From the NCBI RefSeq assembly GCF_009650095.1, contig NZ_CP045915.1:3968001-4032000 (forward strand): a DNA stretch of 64,000 nucleotides, read 5' to 3'. Positions 37,364 to 46,260 of this stretch are shown here, one piece after another. This DNA is from Gracilibacillus salitolerans. GTDB lineage: Bacteria > Bacillota > Bacilli > Bacillales > Amphibacillaceae. Within the stretch, counting starts at the first letter, position 1; the number at the start of each line of letters is the position of its first letter. Made by a program: the position numbers and the translations under genes. The notes beneath the pieces were generated by a model, which did no database searches, was not told where the DNA came from, and saw nothing but the letters and a program-made list of their open reading frames with translations.

Positions 37364-38647
37364 TCAAACAGCAAAGTGAATAATGAAATGTAGTAAAAAC
37401 AGACAAGCTATCACGTAAAGTGTAAAGGATACTTTCTTTGCATTCCCTGTACCTAATTTCAAAATCACATAAAGAATAAATCCAATGGCAATTCCATCTG
37501 CAATGCTGTAGGTGAAAGGTATCATCACAATTATAAATATCGCAGGAAAAGACTCACTTAGATCACGCAAATCTAATTTCTTTATATCTTGAATCATGAG
37601 TCCTCCGATAATCATTAACACCGGCGCGATCGCATTGGAAGGAATCATTTGGATATATGGAATAAAAAACGTAACTAATAAAAACAAGAAACCTGTCGTA
37701 ATCGTGGTTAATCCCGTACGTCCACCTGCAGTAATTGCCGCCGTTGTTTCCGCTGTGGATACCGTCGGACTCGAACCAAAAAGACCAGATAGCATTACAG
37801 AGACCCCATTTGCTTGAAAAGCTTTCTTAAACTTCTCTGGACGATTTGTTGCAGCAACATGATTGTACGTTAAACCAACATTCTCAAACAAGACAACCAT
37901 TGTGATGGAAAATACCGCAACTAAATACGGAAAAGAAGCCCAATCCGCAAACGAAAAAGCCCCAAATACTTCTTGGTACCCATTTAGTGAGAACGATTCA
38001 CTTGCTTTAGAAGGCAGCACTCCTAATAAGAAGGCTATTCCAGTTCCAAACAGAATGGTCCATAAGAAGTTACCTTTTACATTACGAATAAATAATACCA
38101 GCGCAATGATGAAGGTAACAATCGTTGCAAAGACAGCCGGATCACTGAAATCACCTAGGGCAACAATCGATTGATCGCCTCGCACAACCAGATGCCCCTT
38201 TTCTAAACCGATCAACATCAGAAATAGACCAATTCCGATATTAATTGCTAGCTTTAACGATTCTGGAATCGCATTTTTTATTATCGTTGTTAGCGATGAA
38301 AATGCAATCAACGTGAAAATAAGGCCTGACATAGCGGTAACACCAAGGGCCTGTTGCCACGTGAGCTCCATGGACTGTACAAGCGTATAGGTAAACATCG
38401 CATTAATACCCATACCAGGAACGATCAGAATTGGCGCATTAGCCCATATTCCCATAATTAAACAACCTACAAATGAAGTAAGGATTGTACCTAGTACTGC
38501 TCCTTCTAAAGGAACACCCGCTTCTGATAAGATCAAGGAATTCACGGCAATAATGTAAGCTATCGTGAAGAACCCGATTAATCCAGCAGACAGTTCTTGT
38601 TTTACACTCGTCTCATGTTGTTTTAATTGAAAAATATCTTTTCTCAA
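37364..38647 (-). CDS. Purine/nucleobase permease, NCS2 AzgA-like (PbuG/PbuO type)
   Basis: A 427-residue, 12- to 14-helix transporter. Features of the AzgA branch (hypoxanthine, guanine or adenine uptake): VPGMGINAMFTYTLV near residue 77, FGSSPTVSTAETTAAITAGGRTGL near 290 and the start GFFTIAYIIAVNSLIL. The start codon is TTG at 38647 with GAAGGA at good spacing. A promoter (TTGACA-16-TACAAT) lies upstream. No purine riboswitch was found in the leader. Its closeness to codBA suggests a nucleobase salvage neighbourhood, although the two are not in one operon. Confidence 0.9.
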   Translation of the reverse strand: MRKDIFQLKQHETSVKQELSAGLIGFFTIAYIIAVNSLILSEAGVPLEGAVLGTILTSFVGCLIMGIWANAPILIVPGMGINAMFTYTLVQSMELTWQQALGVTAMSGLIFTLIAFSSLTTIIKNAIPESLKLAINIGIGLFLMLIGLEKGHLVVRGDQSIVALGDFSDPAVFATIVTFIIALVLFIRNVKGNFLWTILFGTGIAFLLGVLPSKASESFSLNGYQEVFGAFSFADWASFPYLVAVFSITMVVLFENVGLTYNHVAATNRPEKFKKAFQANGVSVMLSGLFGSSPTVSTAETTAAITAGGRTGLTTITTGFLFLLVTFFIPYIQMIPSNAIAPVLMIIGGLMIQDIKKLDLRDLSESFPAIFIIVMIPFTYSIADGIAIGFILYVILKLGTGNAKKVSFTLYVIACLFLLHFIIHFAV

Positions 38648-38708
38648 TGTAATTCCTTCTATTCAATTATCCCTCTCCCAGCCCGCTCTAATAAAAGAGC
38701 CAACTTAT

Positions 38709-38736
38709 ATTGTATTAAATTTATGGAACTTGTCAA
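38709..38736 (-). promoter_or_regulatory. Promoter of the NCS2 permease gene
   Basis: On the minus strand TTGACA (38736-38731), 16 bases, TACAAT (38714-38709). The start codon lies about 60 bp downstream, after a small GCTCT/AGAGC hairpin. Confidence 0.65.
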
Positions 38737-38810
38737 CTCTAATCGGAAAAGGTTCATTTAACTATAACAACTTCATATCACTTCATGTCCGATCGTTCTC
38801 AATTTGATAT

Positions 38811-38866
38811 TTGTATTATCTCATATCGCGATTTATAATAAAGTTAACATCATGAAAACGCTTTAC
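38811..38866 (+). promoter_or_regulatory. Promoter with cre-like site for small gene
   Basis: TTGTAT (38811-38816), 17 bases, TATAAT (38834-38839). TGAAAACGCTTTAC at 38853-38866 fits cre in 12 of 14 positions and would lie at about the transcription start, a repressing position. Confidence 0.55.
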
Positions 38867-38909
38867 CGAATGAATAACTCTTTGAATAGGAGCATGAGGA
38901 GGACTTAGC

Positions 38910-39056
38910 ATGAGCCAATTAGAAAGAAATGACAAAATGGAACACCTACTAGAGAAAAACAAATTTAATGAGGAAACCATATACAACATGACAGACGAAC
39001 AAATTGAATATTTTCACTGGCTCTATTTCGAGGAATCTGTATATGACTTAATGTAA
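38910..39056 (+). CDS. Small acidic protein, 48 residues
   Basis: A 48-codon gene with a strong GAGGAGG eight bases before the ATG, a promoter upstream and a clear terminator downstream, so it is very likely expressed. The product begins MSQLERNDKMEHLLEKNK and has a second helix with MTDEQIEYFHWLYFEES. It is acidic, with no membrane segment or signal. It resembles short, unnamed Bacillaceae proteins with a TDEQIEYLY-like motif (from memory, unchecked). A cre-like site at the promoter suggests sugar-linked control. Function unknown. Confidence 0.75.
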   Translation: MSQLERNDKMEHLLEKNKFNEETIYNMTDEQIEYFHWLYFEESVYDLM

Positions 39057-39076
39057 AATTTTAAAAAAATATATAC

Positions 39077-39115
39077 ACAGCTCTTGGCTAAAGTAAATCC
39101 GAGAGCTGTTTTTTA
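39077..39115 (+). terminator. Terminator after the 48-residue gene
   Basis: ACAGCTCT pairs with AGAGCTGT, followed by TTTTTT. Confidence 0.85.
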
Positions 39116-39154
39116 ATGGCAAAAATTCATACAAAATCTTGCTAGTTTAAATAA

Positions 39155-40120
39155 TTATTCTTCTTTTACCTCTGATATATATTTATTTATTTCATTTAAA
39201 TTTGGAAGCGCTGGAATACCGCCTTGTTTTTGAGCAACATATGCCCCCATAGCGTTTCCAAATAGAAGTAATTCACTCATTTCCTTTTCCGAAATATTTT
39301 GATATGACATGTTGTTTTCTAATATCTTGTATAAAACTCCTGCAAAGAAAGCATCACCACATCCGGTTGTATCGATAGCCTTTATAGATAATCCTGGTTT
39401 AAACAAAATAACATGTTTGTTACAACAATAGCTCCCTGTACTACCAGCTGTAATAAAAAGTAAAGCCACATTATATTGCTGAAAAATCAGTTTAGCACCT
39501 TTCTCCACCTCGTTCGTACCTGCTATAAATTCTAGTTCTTCCTCTGAGAGTTTTACTATGTCTGCATAATATAATAATTCTACTATTCTTTCCTTTGCCC
39601 CTTCTAAAGAATCCCATAAATCACGTCTAAGATTTGGATCATATGAAATAGTTACACCATTTTCCTTTGCTACTTTTAAAGCTGTTCGCGTAGCTTTTCT
39701 AGATGGCTCGTTTGTCATCGAAATAGAACCTACATGAAAAATCTTAGTTTGAGCAATTGATTCAGGCTTTAGATCATCTTTTGATAACATTGTATCTGCT
39801 CCTGGATTTCTGCAAAAACTAAAAGAACGATCTCCGCTTTCATCTATATGAACAAATGCAAGTGTTGTATGTATATCGGAATATACCATGCCCGATGTGC
39901 TAACCCCATTGTTGTACAATGTGTCTTCAAGCATATTTCCAAACTGATCATTCCCAACGCAGCCTATAAATGATGTTTCTTTACTTAATCGAGAGAGTGC
40001 TACCAATAGATTCCCGGGAGCTCCTCCTGGGTTTGCAGCATAAACCGGATTCCCATGCTCACTAACTCCATTTGGTGTAAAATCAACTAATATCTCGCCT
40101 AATGCTGTTACATCTACCAT
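39155..40120 (-). CDS. Fructokinase-like sugar kinase (PfkB family)
   Basis: A 321-residue ribokinase-family enzyme. Signature one is GGAPGNLLVALSRL (about 31-45). Signature two is DTTGCGDAFFAGVLY (about 246-260), whose Asp is the catalytic base. It phosphorylates a sugar at the expense of ATP. Lying at the end of a GH32 and ABC importer gene row, it is most likely a fructokinase making fructose 6-phosphate. A terminator lies between the GH32 gene and this one, so it may be partly uncoupled. The ribosome binding site is weak (GGTG). Confidence 0.9.
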   Translation of the reverse strand: MVDVTALGEILVDFTPNGVSEHGNPVYAANPGGAPGNLLVALSRLSKETSFIGCVGNDQFGNMLEDTLYNNGVSTSGMVYSDIHTTLAFVHIDESGDRSFSFCRNPGADTMLSKDDLKPESIAQTKIFHVGSISMTNEPSRKATRTALKVAKENGVTISYDPNLRRDLWDSLEGAKERIVELLYYADIVKLSEEELEFIAGTNEVEKGAKLIFQQYNVALLFITAGSTGSYCCNKHVILFKPGLSIKAIDTTGCGDAFFAGVLYKILENNMSYQNISEKEMSELLLFGNAMGAYVAQKQGGIPALPNLNEINKYISEVKEE

Positions 40121-40218
40121 TTTTTCACCAACTTATTTATAATTTACTCTTTCACAAGTCTCTATAGACAGTTTAAACTTTCATTTTTTATATAGTTTCA
40201 CTACTACATACTTCTAAG

Positions 40219-40256
40219 AAAAAAGCCAGAATCTTATTTCTCGGTCTTCTGGCTTT
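40219..40256 (-). terminator. Terminator between GH32 and fructokinase genes
   Basis: On the minus strand AAAGCCAGAA pairs with TTCTGGCTTT and is followed by T's. Confidence 0.85.
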
Positions 40257-40276
40257 CTTCACACATTTTAAAATGG

Positions 40277-41725
40277 TTAAGTTCTAGGCTTTAAAAGATA
40301 TCCCTCTTCAACCTTCATCTCACCATCTAAAGCATGAAGCGAAATTTCTTCACATGCTTTATCCGGATATACTAGGCTTGTTAAAGCAAACTCTCCTTCA
40401 TTTCCAAATATTTCTATAGAAGAAGAATCAATAACCAAGTTTAGTTTAATCTTTTGTGTATCAAATAATTTTATTTCTTGTGGCATTGAGAAATTATCTG
40501 AAAAAGAATTCATGCCTGAATTTTTACGATCCAATATTAATAATTGTTTTTGTGTATCAATTATTATGGATGTTACATTCGATTGTGTATGATGAATATC
40601 CACTCCATATTTTGTCGCATCCATATTTTCGATATTTAGCGTTATCATCCCATACGATTCATCAAAATCATATCGTAGTTCCTTATCTATCAATTTGTTA
40701 TTGATTACTTCTTTTCTTGTAAAATAAACATCTAATTCTTGTACAGGTTGCTGTATCACGGAATAGGAATCCTTGACTTTACGAATCCCTAGTTCCCTAG
40801 GTAATGTCATTTGACTTCTCCAACCTTGAGTTGGTACCTCATTAGCATAACGCCAGTTACTCATCCACCCTAAATAAATACGTCTACCATCTTCTACTGG
40901 TATATCAGAAAAGCTTACACCTGCATAATTGTCTTTCCCGTAATCTAACCATTTTTCATCCTCATGTTCAGCCTGAAATACAGAACCATTAAATGTACCT
41001 ACAAAATATTGAGTACGTGAACCTTTTTCGAATTTAGGATTATCTCCTATACTTACAAAAAGTACCCACTTAGATTCTTCGCTATTTTCTACCTGTAATT
41101 CAAATAAGTCCGGACACTCCCAAACCCCGTCATGAGATCCAAAGTTATCTCCAAACTCACTTTCAAAACACCAATCTATTAAATTAGGAGATGAATAAAT
41201 AGATATAGTTTGACCAGTCGCCAACACCATCATCCATTTGTTAGAGGAGTGATGCCAAAATACTTTTGGATCTCTGAAATCAACATTTGAGTCATGTTCT
41301 AACACAGGATTATGTTGATACTTTACCCATGTCCGTCCATTATCATAACTATAAGCTAAACTTTGTGATTGTTTTGGTGGGATGTATACTTCGTTCTCTA
41401 AATGATGAGTAAAAATCGCGACAAGCCCCGGTTCATCAGGAAAGAAACCTGTGGTATTATTCCAATCAACTACAGCACTCCCTGAAAAAATGGTGCCATT
41501 TTCATCGGGATATAAGGCAATAGGTAACTCTGTCCACTTAATCAGATCTTTACTGACAGCATGGCCCCAATGCATGGGACCCCATTTGCTGTCATTTGGA
41601 TTGTATTGAAAAAAAAGATGGTATTCTCCTTTAAAGTAAATTAAACCGTTTGGATCATTCATCCAATTCTCTTGTGGTGAAAAATGTAAGTGTGGTCGAT
41701 ATTTTTGCACTTGACATAGTGACAT
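40277..41725 (-). CDS. Intracellular GH32 beta-fructosidase (ScrB/SacA-like)
   Basis: A 482-residue GH32 enzyme without signal peptide. The catalytic triad is complete: nucleophile Asp24 in WMNDPNG, stabiliser Asp152 in FRDPK and acid/base Glu203 in WECPDLF. A C-terminal beta-sandwich ends the protein. It would hydrolyse sucrose, sucrose 6-phosphate or imported oligofructosides in the cytoplasm. It follows the importer genes by five bases and precedes the fructokinase. The ATG has GGAGGAG nine bases upstream. Confidence 0.94.
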   Translation of the reverse strand: MSLCQVQKYRPHLHFSPQENWMNDPNGLIYFKGEYHLFFQYNPNDSKWGPMHWGHAVSKDLIKWTELPIALYPDENGTIFSGSAVVDWNNTTGFFPDEPGLVAIFTHHLENEVYIPPKQSQSLAYSYDNGRTWVKYQHNPVLEHDSNVDFRDPKVFWHHSSNKWMMVLATGQTISIYSSPNLIDWCFESEFGDNFGSHDGVWECPDLFELQVENSEESKWVLFVSIGDNPKFEKGSRTQYFVGTFNGSVFQAEHEDEKWLDYGKDNYAGVSFSDIPVEDGRRIYLGWMSNWRYANEVPTQGWRSQMTLPRELGIRKVKDSYSVIQQPVQELDVYFTRKEVINNKLIDKELRYDFDESYGMITLNIENMDATKYGVDIHHTQSNVTSIIIDTQKQLLILDRKNSGMNSFSDNFSMPQEIKLFDTQKIKLNLVIDSSSIEIFGNEGEFALTSLVYPDKACEEISLHALDGEMKVEEGYLLKPRT

Positions 41726-41730
41726 AATTA

Positions 41731-43341
41731 TTACTCCTCCGCATTTCTATCATAGGCTGTTTGTTTAATTTCTAACCATTCTTGATAACCAAGACGGTCT
41801 AATTCTGTCAGATACTCTTCCCATTCCTCATCAACATTGCCATTTGAGATCCATTCCGCCTTTTTCCTTTCTACATAAGGAAATAAATCTGCTTCAATGG
41901 TAGAAAGGTCATCTAATTCTTCTAATGTCATAAATACTTTTGGATAAATATTGTCATTATTCATATATGGAACCAACTCTTCATGAAGTATTTCTAATCT
42001 CCACGCTGCATCATCCGGCATTGTTGTTACATCACCATAATATCCATCTAGAATCGCTAATGGTCCACCAACCGAAGTTTCTTCACGCAATTCTACTGGC
42101 GCAGTTCCTTCTAGAGATAAGTGTCTTAGCATGTTTTCGCTTTCATCATATTCAAAGATATTTTGCTTTTCTTCATCACCATATGTCCCCCAGTTATTTT
42201 GCACAGACTGATGAGGATCATATAGTTGATCAATCCATTTCGCCGTTAATTCTAGATTTTCATTTGCACTAGTAATGACCATTCGGGCCCGATCAAAGCC
42301 CATTCCATTCGAACGAGCAACATGTTTACGCCCATCAGGACCTTCTAACGGCGGCAACAATTGATATTTATCGTTCTGACCAGTGATATTCGCCTTATCC
42401 CAAGTAAAATACAAACCATATCTTTCTTCTTTACCCTTAGCTAGATACGAATTCCAATCTTGCTCAAAAGCTTCTACATCCATTAAGTCTAATTCATATA
42501 ATTCATGTAGATAATTAATTCCTTCCCTGTATCCTTCTTGTGCAGTAGTAAATATAACCTCATCATCGTTACTTACAACAGTATGATCCCAGTTATCGCC
42601 CTCACCAAATGGAGAAAATAAAAATGAAAGATCTTCCCCACCATGGTTGATAATAAATGACATTGGAATGGTTTGGCCATCGCCAGCCATATCATTTTCT
42701 TTAAATGCAACTAGGGCCTCTTTGAGTTCTTCAGTTGTTGAAGGCATATCTAAACCAAGCTCATCTAACCATTCAACATTAATCCAACCTGTCGCATCTA
42801 GTGAATGGATACTTTCCTTGCCAGCTCCTAATTCTTCAATCCAAGGAAAAGCATAAATATGACCATCAGGTGCTGTCATCATAGCACGATATTCAGGTGC
42901 TTGCTCTAATACCGCCTGCAGATTTGGCATATATTGATCAATTAAATCTTCAACAGGTATAATTGCTTCGTCGTTCGCTAAGTCCAGTAATTCATAATCA
43001 CTATAACCTGCATTCATAATTGCATCAGGTAATTCACCGCTTGCTACTGCTAAATTTCTTTTTTCAGCAAAGGATTCGCCAGTATAATTCTTCCATTCTA
43101 TGTGTACTCCTGTTTCTTCCTCTAAACGTTGTAAAATTAATTTATCATTAGGATCTTCAGGAGCCATTGGTGAACTTTCCGTCATGAATTTTAGTGTTAC
43201 TTCCTCCTCTAAAGGGAACGTGATATCATTTAATTCATAGTTTTCTGATGAAGCTTTTTCACTATTACCACATCCAGCAATTAATAAAATACCGAGCAAC
43301 ACGCTCGTTAGTGTTAATAAACTTCTGTACATATTTTTCAT
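41731..43341 (-). CDS. Sugar-binding lipoprotein (LplA/YtcQ type)
   Basis: A 536-residue extracellular binding protein, larger than most, as is usual for the LplA/YtcQ group. The lipobox is IAGC (about residue 24). The mature part begins VTLKFMTESSP. It works with the LplB- and YtcP-like permeases encoded directly upstream, and a fructan oligosaccharide is the likely cargo, judged from the GH32 and fructokinase genes that follow. No ATPase gene is in the row. Confidence 0.92.
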   Translation of the reverse strand: MKNMYRSLLTLTSVLLGILLIAGCGNSEKASSENYELNDITFPLEEEVTLKFMTESSPMAPEDPNDKLILQRLEEETGVHIEWKNYTGESFAEKRNLAVASGELPDAIMNAGYSDYELLDLANDEAIIPVEDLIDQYMPNLQAVLEQAPEYRAMMTAPDGHIYAFPWIEELGAGKESIHSLDATGWINVEWLDELGLDMPSTTEELKEALVAFKENDMAGDGQTIPMSFIINHGGEDLSFLFSPFGEGDNWDHTVVSNDDEVIFTTAQEGYREGINYLHELYELDLMDVEAFEQDWNSYLAKGKEERYGLYFTWDKANITGQNDKYQLLPPLEGPDGRKHVARSNGMGFDRARMVITSANENLELTAKWIDQLYDPHQSVQNNWGTYGDEEKQNIFEYDESENMLRHLSLEGTAPVELREETSVGGPLAILDGYYGDVTTMPDDAAWRLEILHEELVPYMNNDNIYPKVFMTLEELDDLSTIEADLFPYVERKKAEWISNGNVDEEWEEYLTELDRLGYQEWLEIKQTAYDRNAEE

Positions 43342-43361
43342 CCTTTTATCCCTCGCTTTTA

Positions 43362-44252
43362 TTATTTTAATGATCCAACCATGACACCTTTTTCAAAATA
43401 CTTCTGGAAGAAAGGATACATGATCATTAATGGTAAACTTGCTATAACAATGGCAGAATACTTAATCATTTCTGCAATTCTTTGTAATTCTGCTCTCGCC
43501 AGTTGATCTCCAATCATACCTGGCTCTATTTCGTTTTGAATTAAAATGTCACGTAGAACCAACTGTAACGGATACAGACTTTTATCCTCTAAGTAAATCA
43601 TGGCATCAAAGTAGGCATTCCACTGTCCGATAAATGAGTAAAGTGCAAGAACAAAAATAATAGGTTTCGCTAATGGCAATATAATACTAATGAAGATCTT
43701 AGCATCTGATGCACCATCAATTCTCGCAGCTTCTTTCAATTCATTAGGCAAGCCTTTAAAGAATGTCCTTGCCAAGATAATATTCCAAACAGTAATAGCT
43801 CCCGGTAAAATAATCGCCCATGGACTGTTAAGCAAACCTAAATCTTTTACCAGTAAATAGACAGGAACCATTCCCCCATTAAAGAACATGGTAAAAAGAA
43901 AATAAAGCATAATTATTTTCTTCCCTACCAGATTATCAATAGATAATGAGTAACCCGCAAGAATAGTAAACCCAACTGAAACAAGAGTAAAACCAGTTGA
44001 ATATAAAATAGAATTTATAAATCCTCTCACGATCGACCCATCATTAAAAATTCGAACATACCCATCAACTGTCCAATGTTTGGGGTCGAATGAAAGTCCT
44101 TTCGTCAAAAGAACATCAGGCTGTAAAAAGGAACCTAATAGTACATACAAAAGAGGTAATGTAACAATTAGCACTACGACAACCAAAAGTATCTTATTAA
44201 TAAAGAGTAGCACTTTGTCTGTTTTCGAATTATTAATGAGATTATTATTCAT
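43362..44252 (-). CDS. Sugar ABC permease (YtcP/LplC type)
   Basis: About 296 residues from the ATG at 44252, which has AGGAGG eight bases upstream; an in-frame start at 44288 would overlap the previous gene and lacks such a site. Six membrane segments and the EAA loop NELKEAARIDGASDAKIFIS near residue 190. It is the second permease of the fructan locus importer and is usual in length for the LplC/YtcP group. Confidence 0.93.
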   Translation of the reverse strand: MNNNLINNSKTDKVLLFINKILLVVVVLIVTLPLLYVLLGSFLQPDVLLTKGLSFDPKHWTVDGYVRIFNDGSIVRGFINSILYSTGFTLVSVGFTILAGYSLSIDNLVGKKIIMLYFLFTMFFNGGMVPVYLLVKDLGLLNSPWAIILPGAITVWNIILARTFFKGLPNELKEAARIDGASDAKIFISIILPLAKPIIFVLALYSFIGQWNAYFDAMIYLEDKSLYPLQLVLRDILIQNEIEPGMIGDQLARAELQRIAEMIKYSAIVIASLPLMIMYPFFQKYFEKGVMVGSLK

Positions 44253-44268
44253 TTTCACTACCTCCTCT

Positions 44269-45243
44269 CTAATAAAGGGTTTCGCCATTTGCTTTTTTTA
44301 CAACTGTATTAACTGTTACTAACAGAACCAGGCTAATTATAGAATTGAATAAACCAATTGCCGCACCAAATGACCAATCAGCAGCTTGCAGTCCTCGTTT
44401 ATAAACGTAGGTATCAATAATTTCTGATGCAGGTAAATTCATCGAAGTCTGAAGTAAGTATGCCTTCTCAAATCCAATCGTCATTATTCCTCCAACAGCT
44501 AAAATAAACAACACCGCCATCGTTGGTTTCAATGTTTGCAAATCAATATGTCTGATACGTTGAAATAATGAAGCACCATCAATAGTGGCAGCATCATGTA
44601 ATTGTGGATCTACATTCGATAGAGCTGCGACGTAAATAATCGATGCAAACCCCGCAGACTGCCAAATTCCAGATGCTATGAAAATGGTTCGAAAATACTC
44701 AGGCTCAGACATGAAGGAAATCGGACGATCTATTACTAATGTCAATAGTACATTTAACGGCCCTGCAGGTGATAAAAATATAAAAGTCATACCAGCAATA
44801 ACCACCACAGAGATAAAGTGTGGTGCATAAAGCACTAGCTGAATATTCTTTTTAATATTCGCTCTTCTTACTTGATTTAACATTAGAGCTAATATTACAG
44901 GTACCGGGAAGCCAATCAGCAATTCGAATGTACTAAGCTTTATCGTATTCATAAAGATTTGATGAAAGTTTGGCGATTCCAAAAACTTGATAAAATGTTT
45001 AAAACCTACCCATTCGCTTCCCATAATTCCCTTTAATGGGCTAAAATCTTTAAATGCGATTGTCACACCATACATCGGAATATAATTAAAAATAAAAACT
45101 AAGATAACAGCAGGTAATAAGAACAAGTACAAAATATAATTCTTTTTGATATATTCTAATGAACTTTTCTTCTTTTCCCTCCCTTCATTTATCTGTTTGG
45201 TCAGTGCATCTGACTTAGGTGAAGTATCCCAGCCTTGCCCCAT
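44269..45243 (-). CDS. Sugar ABC permease (LplB/YteP type)
   Basis: A 324-residue permease with LplB features: a hydrophilic N-terminus, then YILYLFLLPAVILVFIFNYIPMYG, and the EAA loop DPQLHDAATIDGASLFQRIR near residue 220. AAGGAGG precedes the ATG by eight bases. First gene of the importer row; a cre-like site and inverted repeat lie about 100 bp upstream. Confidence 0.93.
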   Translation of the reverse strand: MGQGWDTSPKSDALTKQINEGREKKKSSLEYIKKNYILYLFLLPAVILVFIFNYIPMYGVTIAFKDFSPLKGIMGSEWVGFKHFIKFLESPNFHQIFMNTIKLSTFELLIGFPVPVILALMLNQVRRANIKKNIQLVLYAPHFISVVVIAGMTFIFLSPAGPLNVLLTLVIDRPISFMSEPEYFRTIFIASGIWQSAGFASIIYVAALSNVDPQLHDAATIDGASLFQRIRHIDLQTLKPTMAVLFILAVGGIMTIGFEKAYLLQTSMNLPASEIIDTYVYKRGLQAADWSFGAAIGLFNSIISLVLLVTVNTVVKKANGETLY

Positions 45244-45283
45244 TAGAAGTCCTCCTTAGATCAATTGATTTCTTTAGAATAAA

Positions 45284-45330
45284 GTGAGATTTCCCTCAGT
45301 GGGGTTTTTGTCCCCCACTGAGGGTTAGCG
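45284..45330. repeat. Palindromic intergenic element, copy C
   Basis: GTGAGATTTCC, then hairpin one as CCCTCAGTGGGG and CCCCACTGAGGG, then GGTTAGCGAA. Compared with copy A (CCATCAG/CTGATGG) the stem is CCCTCAG/CTGAGGG, another paired change. Hairpin two is missing. Confidence 0.7.
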
Positions 45331-45333
45331 AAC

Positions 45334-45376
45334 CGCTTTCATGTGTTTAATATACCAAATAATGAAAGCGTTTTAT
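45334..45376. promoter_or_regulatory. Inverted repeat and cre-like site before importer operon
   Basis: CGCTTTCAT (45334-45342) and ATGAAAGCG (45362-45370) are perfect inverted copies 19 bases apart. The right arm is part of TGAAAGCGTTTTAT (45363-45376), a 12-of-14 cre match, identical on the other strand to the site at 61330-61343. It probably mediates CcpA repression of the importer genes; the paired arms may also bind another regulator. Confidence 0.55.
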
Positions 45377-45433
45377 TTCAATATTTTAGGTTGATGAACT
45401 TCAAAATATTTGGGTAAAAAATTTTGATAAAAC

Positions 45434-45462
45434 AAAAAAATCACTAGTACAAACTAGTGATA
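45434..45462 (-). terminator. Terminator after YesL-like gene
   Basis: ATCACTAGT and ACTAGTGAT form a nine-base-pair stem with a four-base loop and a run of seven T's on the minus strand. Confidence 0.9.
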
Positions 45463-45476
45463 GTGAATGCTTTTTA

Positions 45477-46097
45477 TTAATATGACTCTTTAAGTCCTTG
45501 CTTTCTCGGAAAAGATAATGCCGCTATTTTCATTACGACAAAGCAAAACAAACTGATTCCAAAAAGGAGAATTAACGCCGGGATATACATATATATAAAT
45601 AATATAGCGCCTAGAAAAGCGATCAACATAATAGTGTGAAAGGGTCGAGCTATTGTCAGTATGCATGCATATCGAAAATACTGTATTAACTTAAAATCGA
45701 AATGAACATACAACGGAAAAATATACAATATACTAATCGCATAGAATATCCCTATGACCAAAATCAAATTAAACATCATCATTTGCAAATAATCGTTGCT
45801 TATTTGTTGGACAATTTTAAAATCTAAAAATAAAAATACTCCTATGAAAGTAACACTGTATCCCATCAGGTTTGATTTCATAAATTCGTTTTTGAACTGT
45901 TTTATAAACTCTGGTAAAACTGGTATGTCCTCATCTTCTAATATAAATTTTCTGATAACAGCAAATAATGCTACTGTCGACGGGAAGAAACCGAACACAA
46001 TGAGGCCTAATAAAGAGAACGTAATCCATAATATATTTAGTAAAATTAAATTAAATCCTAAATTCCCCAGTCGTATATACCACCTTTTTTCCAGCAT
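45477..46097 (-). CDS. YesL-like membrane protein (DUF624)
   Basis: A 206-residue protein with five to six membrane helices and the hallmark GFFPSTVALFAVIRKFILEDE (about residues 36-55) of the YesL/DUF624 family. Such genes accompany YesM/YesN-type regulators and CUT1 importers in Bacillales. The biochemical role is not established. It follows the tethered binding protein of the sensor unit and is closed by its own terminator. Confidence 0.88.
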   Translation of the reverse strand: MLEKRWYIRLGNLGFNLILLNILWITFSLLGLIVFGFFPSTVALFAVIRKFILEDEDIPVLPEFIKQFKNEFMKSNLMGYSVTFIGVFLFLDFKIVQQISNDYLQMMMFNLILVIGIFYAISILYIFPLYVHFDFKLIQYFRYACILTIARPFHTIMLIAFLGAILFIYMYIPALILLFGISLFCFVVMKIAALSFPRKQGLKESY

Positions 46098-46260
46098 GTT
46101 GATTCATCCCTTCATTTAAATGCCATTAATGCTTATAACTACTTTCACTTTAACAAAAGGAGTGTTTTTAGGATTATAATATTTTTGGAAAATGTCATAT
46201 AAAATTTTTGGGAACTTTGAAAGTCCCTAAATACAGGAAGGGAATCTATCAATCTTATGG

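Noticed and set aside
38648..38900. Purine riboswitch before the AzgA-like permease
   Set aside because: The leader lacks the conserved purine aptamer core on either strand; only a promoter and a small hairpin were found.
46205..46230. Hairpin after the tethered binding-protein gene as terminator
   Set aside because: GGGACTTT and AAAGTTCCC arms form a short imperfect stem, but the downstream side on the minus strand is A-rich rather than a T run, so I did not call it.
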